NCBI GenBank assembly: GCA_025451895.1
Contig: JANWJP010000150.1
Location: forward strand, 1 to 46,322
Length of the DNA: 46,322 nt
Source of the DNA: Robertmurraya sp.
GTDB taxonomy: Bacteria > Bacillota > Bacilli > Bacillales > Cytobacillaceae
Direction: 5' to 3'
Shown: in pieces, positions 41,621 to 46,322 of the stretch
Position numbering within the stretch: the first letter of the stretch is position 1
How the letters are laid out: every line of letters begins with the position of its first letter
Position numbers and translations under genes: made by a program
The notes under the pieces: generated by a model
What the model saw: only the letters and a program-made list of their open reading frames with translations
Told to the model about the DNA's origin: nothing
Database searches by the model: none

Positions 41621-43817
41621 AAAGCAGCGGAATATGAATGTGGGAGCAGCGCTGATTTTTGTATTATTCGGCCTGCTCTTTTTTGTCTTGTTATTTCGTT
41701 TTGTTTCAATACAAGTGTCCGGAGAGGTTTCCGGCCAGCCTTTAGTGGCAAAGGCACAGCAAAAATATTTCCGGTCAAATGTACTCGAGGCGAAAAGAGG
41801 AGGAATTTATGACCGGAATGGCGAGGTAATTGCGGAAGATACAACCTCATATACATTGATCGCTATTCTTGATGAAAAAATGACCGTTAATAAAAAAAAT
41901 CCGAACCATGTTGTTGATAAAAAGAAAACAGCACATGAACTGGCAAAATATATTGATATGGAAGAAGATGAGATATACAGAATTCTGTCTAAAGAAGGAC
42001 TTTTTCAGGTTGAGTTTGGTTCAGCCGGAAAAGACCTTTCCTTTGATACGAAACAAAAAATCGAAGCCCTTAATCTTCCCGGAATTAAATTCAGGAGGGA
42101 ATTAAAGCGGTTCTATCCGAACGGTATATTTGCTCCCCATGTTATCGGCTTTTCTGAAAAAGACGCCGAAGGCAAGCAGACGGGCCGGTTGGGGATCGAA
42201 AAACAACTGAATGATCTTTTGACAGGGAAAAACGGAAAATGGGATTATCAAAGCGACCGCTGGGGATATCTTCTTGCCGGAGGAAAGGAAAACAGCAAAC
42301 CGGCACAACACGGGATGGATGTCTATTTAACGATCGATAAGAAAATTCAGACCTTTGTTGAGGATGCTTTAAATCAAGTTGCAGAACAATACAATCCGAA
42401 AAAAGCTATTGCTATTGTAGTCGATCCGCATACGGGAAAGATATTGGGAATGGGGCAAAGGCCTACATTTGAACCTGCAACAAGAAAAGGCATTGATAAG
42501 ACCTGGCATAATGAAGCGGTTGAAATTTCATTTGAGCCGGGGTCGACCATGAAAGTTTTTACCCTTGCTGCCGCTCTTGAGGAAAATGCGGTTAATTTAA
42601 ATGATACTTTTGAGTCAGGAACGTACAAGGTAACAGAAAATTCCAGAGCTATCAGAGACCATAACCGGAAAGGCTGGGGTACCATTTCGTACTTAGAAGG
42701 GCTGCAAAGATCGTCCAACGTGGCCTTTGCTAAAATTGTTGCCGAAAAACTTGGTTTTGAGACATATCGTGAGTATTTAACAAAATTTGGCTTTGGCAAA
42801 CCGACAGGTATTGAACTGCCTAATGAGGCAAGCGGTAAAATTGTTTATAATTATCCCCTTGAAAAAATTACAACTGCCTACGGCCAAGGAACGGCGATCA
42901 CGCCAATCCAGCAAATTCAGGCAATGACAGCCATAGCCGGAGACGGCACTATGCTGAAACCGCAAATCATTGAAAAAATTGTTGATCCGAATACAGGAAA
43001 GACGATTAAGAAAACGGAACCGGAGGTTGTTGGAAATCCCATTTCTGAGGAAACCGCCCGAAAAGTGCGCGAAGCATTGAAAACGGTGGTAAGTTCCCCG
43101 AAAGGAACGGGTTACGGAAAATACAATATAGAAGGTTATGAAGTTGCCGGGAAAACAGGAACGGCAAATTTTACGGAAAATGGAGTCTATTTGCATGGAG
43201 GCAATAATTATATATTTTCCTTTTTAGGTATGGCACCAGCCGATGATCCGGAGTTGATTGTATATGTAGCTGTACAACAACCTGAAACGGAGAACAACGT
43301 CGGCGGAAGCAATTCGGTTTCACTGGCTTTTAAATTAATCATGCAAAACAGTCTTCAGTATTTAAATATTAAACCATCCGGACAAGAAGTGAAAAAACCG
43401 TACGAACTGCCTGATTTAACCGGAAAAACATTAGGGGATGCCGTACGGGAAGCAGAAAAGGCCGGAAGTGAAGCGATCGTACTTGGCAATGGAAAAACGG
43501 TCATCAAACAAATGCCTGAACATGGCCCCGTTTTAGCCGGTGAAAAGGTGATCCTTATTACGGACGGAGTGAGGCGGCTCCCTGATCTGACCGGCTGGTC
43601 GTTGAGGGATGTGATGAAGATTGCCGCTCTTGAGAAACTGGAGTTAAAAACAACCGGAAAAGGATATGTAACAAATCAAAATTTGAAGCCCGGAACAATC
43701 ATTAAAGAAGGCGATATCTTGCAGGTTGACTTGAAAACGTACGGGGAACGCACTACTGACGGGCACGAGGACAAGCAAAAGGAAGAAGACATAGCGAATG
43801 ATTCGGAAGGCGGATAA
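41613..43817 (+). CDS. pbpB: Penicillin-binding protein 2B (septal transpeptidase)
   Basis: A 734-residue class B PBP. It has one N-terminal membrane segment (ALIFVLFGLLFFVLLFRF), a dimerisation domain (GGIYDRNGEVIAEDT), and a transpeptidase domain with Ser311-TM-Lys314, SSN at 367-369 and KTG at 514-516. Two C-terminal PASTA-like repeats follow (PDLTGKTLGDAV and PDLTGWSLRDVM), then an acidic tail. It cross-links septal peptidoglycan with FtsW. The start at ATG 41613 overlaps ftsL by 8 nt, which suggests coupling; a longer frame from 41499 is only ftsL in another frame. Confidence 0.95.
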   Translation: MIRKQRNMNVGAALIFVLFGLLFFVLLFRFVSIQVSGEVSGQPLVAKAQQKYFRSNVLEAKRGGIYDRNGEVIAEDTTSYTLIAILDEKMTVNKKNPNHVVDKKKTAHELAKYIDMEEDEIYRILSKEGLFQVEFGSAGKDLSFDTKQKIEALNLPGIKFRRELKRFYPNGIFAPHVIGFSEKDAEGKQTGRLGIEKQLNDLLTGKNGKWDYQSDRWGYLLAGGKENSKPAQHGMDVYLTIDKKIQTFVEDALNQVAEQYNPKKAIAIVVDPHTGKILGMGQRPTFEPATRKGIDKTWHNEAVEISFEPGSTMKVFTLAAALEENAVNLNDTFESGTYKVTENSRAIRDHNRKGWGTISYLEGLQRSSNVAFAKIVAEKLGFETYREYLTKFGFGKPTGIELPNEASGKIVYNYPLEKITTAYGQGTAITPIQQIQAMTAIAGDGTMLKPQIIEKIVDPNTGKTIKKTEPEVVGNPISEETARKVREALKTVVSSPKGTGYGKYNIEGYEVAGKTGTANFTENGVYLHGGNNYIFSFLGMAPADDPELIVYVAVQQPETENNVGGSNSVSLAFKLIMQNSLQYLNIKPSGQEVKKPYELPDLTGKTLGDAVREAEKAGSEAIVLGNGKTVIKQMPEHGPVLAGEKVILITDGVRRLPDLTGWSLRDVMKIAALEKLELKTTGKGYVTNQNLKPGTIIKEGDILQVDLKTYGERTTDGHEDKQKEEDIANDSEGG

Positions 43818-43838
43818 ACAAATGCATTTCTTGAGAAA

Positions 43839-43871
43839 AGACCATACAACTTATGTATGGTCTGAATTTTT
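43839..43871 (+). terminator. Intrinsic terminator after pbpB
   Basis: AGACCATAC (43839-43847) pairs perfectly with GTATGGTCT (43855-43863), followed by GAATTTTTG. It separates vegetative pbpB from sporulation-specific spoVD. Confidence 0.85.
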
Positions 43872-43965
43872 GCCTGAAATTCTGTATGAATGACATAAAC
43901 GGCATGCCGGAAATGCAAAGACACGCTGCTTCCTTTGCTTTTTTCAAATATCGGGGGAAGGAAAT

Positions 43966-44055
43966 TTGAAGTCTGTGCATCATTTGTGTCTTATTCTGTC
44001 TGTTGGCTTGTGTTTCTCCGGTGTACTATCAGTTTGTGTACAAGCATATATTTAA
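43966..44055 (+). CDS. Possible 29-residue hydrophobic peptide upstream of spoVD
   Basis: A TTG-started frame with a strong SD (GGGGGAAGGAAA, 43953-43964), ending at TAA 44053. The peptide is hydrophobic and Cys-rich (LCLILSVGLCFSGVLSVCV) and could be a single membrane helix. It ends 30 nt before spoVD. A CATATATT string (44045-44052) inside its end resembles a sigma-E -10, so this could equally be promoter DNA. I do not recognise the peptide. Real-gene status is unproven. Confidence 0.3.
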   Translation: MKSVHHLCLILSVGLCFSGVLSVCVQAYI

Positions 44056-44085
44056 ACGAGCCATAAAGCGGGGAGGTTCGTTTAG

Positions 44086-46014
44086 ATGCGTGTTTCAAAC
44101 GTGACAGTAAGAAAACGGCTGATCGTTACCTTATTAGTCGGGCTGCTCATTTTTGCAATCATTGATGTCCGGCTTGGATATGTACAGTTTTTTCTCGGGA
44201 ATTGGCTTACAGACGGGGCAGAGGATTTATGGAGCCGTGAAATCCCTTTTGAACCGAAAAGGGGGGAAATTGTCGATCGAAACGGAGTGCCCTTGGCAAC
44301 AAATATAAGTGCACCGACTGTTTATGTTTTTCCGAGGCAGATTGAAGACCCCGTTAAAACCGCTGAAAAACTGGCTGCTGTATTAAACGGTTCGAAGGAA
44401 AAAATTTATAAGCAGATCACTGAAAGACGACTGATTGTCAGACTGGCCGAGGGAAGAAAAATCTCCCATGAACTGTCAGGAAAGGTCCGTGAATTGGGAT
44501 TAAGCGGTGTATATATCGGAGAAGATTTTAAACGTTATTATCCATATGAAGATTATCTATCCCATGTTCTCGGATTTACCGGCATAGATAATCAAGGACT
44601 CACCGGATTGGAACTGCAGTATGATAAACAATTGAAGGGAAAAAAAGGTTCCGTGCAATTTTTTGCCGATGCAAAGCATAACAGGATGAATGATAAAGCT
44701 GATGAGTACGAAGCGCCGGTAGACGGATTAAATTTAAAATTGACCATTGATTCGAAAATACAGACAATTGTTGAGAGAGAATTGGATAATGCGGAAGCCT
44801 TATACAATCCGGAAGCGATTATTGCCTTAGCCATGGATCCGAATACAGGAGAAATTTTAGCCATGTCGAGCCGTCCTGATTTTGATCCCTCAGCCTATCA
44901 GGAAGTGTCGCCGGAGATATACAACCGCAATCTGCCAATCTGGAGCACATATGAACCGGGTTCCACATTTAAGATCATCACTCTGGCCGCAGCTTTGGAA
45001 GAAAATAAGGTAGATTTGAAGAAAGAACGTTTTCATGATAAAGGTTCCGTGACCGTTAATGGGACTACGATACGTTGTTGGAAAAGATCGGGACACGGAG
45101 ATCAATCTTTCCTTGAGGTCGTACAAAATTCCTGCAACCCGGGTTTTATTGAATTGGGACAAAGGGTGGGCAAGGAGAAACTGTTTGAGTATATTAAATC
45201 TTTCGGGTTCGGGGAAAAAACCGGCATTGATTTGGCTGGGGAAGGGAAAGGGATTCTTTTTCCCCCCGAACGGGTGGGTCCGGTCGAATTGGCTACAACC
45301 TCGTTCGGACAAGGAGTTTCCGTCACCCCCATACAGCAGGTGGCCGCATTATCAGCAGCGATTAATGGTGGAACCTTATACACGCCTTATATAGCAAAGG
45401 AACTTATTGATCCAGCTACCGGCGAAGTGGTCATGAAAAATTCCCCGAAAGAAAAACGGAAGGTGATTTCCGAGAAAACATCAAAAGAAATCCGTTATGC
45501 ATTGGAAACGGTAGTTGCACAGGGGTCCGGAGGAAAAGCTTTTGTTGAAGGCTACCGAGTTGGCGGAAAAACAGGAACGGCCCAAAAAGTAAAAGACGGA
45601 AGATATATGGAAAATAATTATATTGTTTCTTTTATCGGTTTTGCGCCTGCTGATGACCCGCAAATCGTCGTTTATGTAGCAGTTGATAATCCGAAAGGCA
45701 CCGTTCAATTCGGAGGAACGGTCGCTGCGCCGATTGTGGGAAATATTATCGGGGACAGTATGAGGGTCATGGGTGTGAAGCCCCGCAAGGAACAGGTGGA
45801 AAAAGTCCGGAAAAACTGGACGGATCCGGTTATGGTTGAGGTACCTGATGTTGTCGGAATGAGTAAAAAAGATATTCAGGAAATTTTTGTTAATCTAAAA
45901 ATAGATGCCAGCGGTGACGGGGATACTGTCGTGAGTCAAACTCCGCAGGGAGGAGTGAAAATCAAGGAAGGTTCCACCATTCGTTTGTATTTTGACAAGA
46001 AAGAAGACAATTAG
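44086..46014 (+). CDS. spoVD: Stage V sporulation protein D (class B PBP)
   Basis: A 642-residue class B PBP for spore-cortex peptidoglycan, working with SpoVE. One membrane segment (LIVTLLVGLLIFAIIDVRLG), the dimerisation block KRGEIVDRNGVPLATN, then catalytic Ser293-TF-Lys296, SCN at 349-351 and KTG at 495-497. One C-terminal PASTA-like repeat (VPDVVGMSKKDIQEIF) ends the protein, against two in PBP2B. In B. subtilis spoVD is made under sigma-E; here it has its own unit after the pbpB terminator. GGGGAGG precedes ATG 44086. Confidence 0.95.
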   Translation: MRVSNVTVRKRLIVTLLVGLLIFAIIDVRLGYVQFFLGNWLTDGAEDLWSREIPFEPKRGEIVDRNGVPLATNISAPTVYVFPRQIEDPVKTAEKLAAVLNGSKEKIYKQITERRLIVRLAEGRKISHELSGKVRELGLSGVYIGEDFKRYYPYEDYLSHVLGFTGIDNQGLTGLELQYDKQLKGKKGSVQFFADAKHNRMNDKADEYEAPVDGLNLKLTIDSKIQTIVERELDNAEALYNPEAIIALAMDPNTGEILAMSSRPDFDPSAYQEVSPEIYNRNLPIWSTYEPGSTFKIITLAAALEENKVDLKKERFHDKGSVTVNGTTIRCWKRSGHGDQSFLEVVQNSCNPGFIELGQRVGKEKLFEYIKSFGFGEKTGIDLAGEGKGILFPPERVGPVELATTSFGQGVSVTPIQQVAALSAAINGGTLYTPYIAKELIDPATGEVVMKNSPKEKRKVISEKTSKEIRYALETVVAQGSGGKAFVEGYRVGGKTGTAQKVKDGRYMENNYIVSFIGFAPADDPQIVVYVAVDNPKGTVQFGGTVAAPIVGNIIGDSMRVMGVKPRKEQVEKVRKNWTDPVMVEVPDVVGMSKKDIQEIFVNLKIDASGDGDTVVSQTPQGGVKIKEGSTIRLYFDKKEDN

Positions 46015-46018
46015 CGGG

Positions 46019-46052
46019 GAGGCGGCAGGGGAATTCGCCGCCTCTTCTGTTT
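46019..46052 (+). terminator. Probable terminator after spoVD
   Basis: GAGGCGGC (46019-46026) pairs perfectly with GCCGCCTC (46037-46044), followed by TTCTGTTTAT, a weak T-tail. Between it and the repeat at 46270 the DNA is AT-rich with no gene that I can support. Confidence 0.7.
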
Positions 46053-46269
46053 ATGCATCTCTCCGTATCAGATTTTGAAAGCCGCTTACAGGACAGGAAG
46101 GTGGGAATCAGTTGAGGGAATAGAGTATTGACAGCACAATGTTCTCCCGTTTAAAAAGAACTTTTCTGTTCAAGAGTAACAATCATTTGGTAAAGACTCT
46201 TATTATTAAATAGATAAATATACCGGGATCATGTAAAATAAAAAAGCATGAGAATTTATTTTAGTTTTT

Positions 46270-46322
46270 GGCTGTGTTAAAGGGCAATGTTGCTTTGATA
46301 TACTTTGTTGATTGTAGTGAAA
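46270..46322. repeat. Dispersed Bacillaceae-type intergenic repeat, copy B (cut by window end)
   Basis: It begins with GGCTGTGTTAAA, which matches the inverse of copy A's right end at 11 of 12 bases. It continues GGGCAATGTTGCTTTG and TTTGTTGATTGTAGTGAAA, closely following the left part of copy A (34528 onward). The rest lies outside the window. Confidence 0.75.

Overview
This window is a stretch of chromosome from an endospore-forming, aerobic member of the Bacillaceae. It has moderately low GC, Shine-Dalgarno (SD) sites of the AAGGAGG type, and several TTG/GTG starts. Gene content and order follow the Bacillus subtilis yktA-suhB-yla-ftsW-pycA-cta-ylb-dcw region almost gene for gene. Sporulation genes (ylaJ, ylbD, ylbJ, gerR, spoVD), bacillithiol synthesis (bshC) and a caa3-type oxidase support this. 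The species cannot be named from the sequence alone.

Layout. 1-2.7 kb: end of a nitronate monooxygenase gene, yktA, yktB, a small ykzI-like gene and suhB. 2.7-8.4 kb: the yla cluster (ylaF, ylaH, an unknown gene, ylaI, a pyridoxamine-oxidase-like gene, ylaJ, a phoH-type ATPase, ylaL, ylaN). The typA/bipA and glutaminase genes found here in B. subtilis are absent. 8.5-13.5 kb: ftsW and pycA. 13.6-21.7 kb: heme A synthesis (ctaA divergent from ctaB), the caa3 oxidase operon ctaCDEF, ctaG and a DUF420 membrane protein. 21.8-34.3 kb: the ylb cluster, including ricF, rsmD, coaD, ylbJ-ylbL, tmcAL, ylbN and rpmF, plus a stalk-domain-like protein of unknown function. 34.3-39.5 kb: a dispersed repeat, an enoyl-CoA hydratase-like gene, gerR, panE, a DUF3397 gene and bshC. 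39.6-46 kb: the start of the division/cell-wall cluster (mraZ, rsmH, ftsL, pbpB, spoVD). A second copy of the dispersed repeat is cut off by the right edge.

How the genes work together. CtaB and CtaA turn heme B into heme A, which is inserted into the oxidase encoded by ctaCDEF with help from CtaG. MraZ, RsmH, FtsL, PBP2B, FtsW and SpoVD serve septal and spore-cortex peptidoglycan synthesis. PycA, PanE and CoaD serve anaplerosis and CoA supply. YlbN and RpmF share a clear sigma-A promoter.

No tRNA, rRNA, CRISPR array, intact insertion sequence or prophage gene was seen, and I see no convincing new multi-gene system. The best leads are non-coding: a minus-strand small-RNA-like locus near 26.4 kb, a 99-nt nested palindrome after suhB, the repeat family at 34.5 and 46.3 kb, and small or unknown genes near 3.6, 24.8, 29.5 and 44.0 kb.
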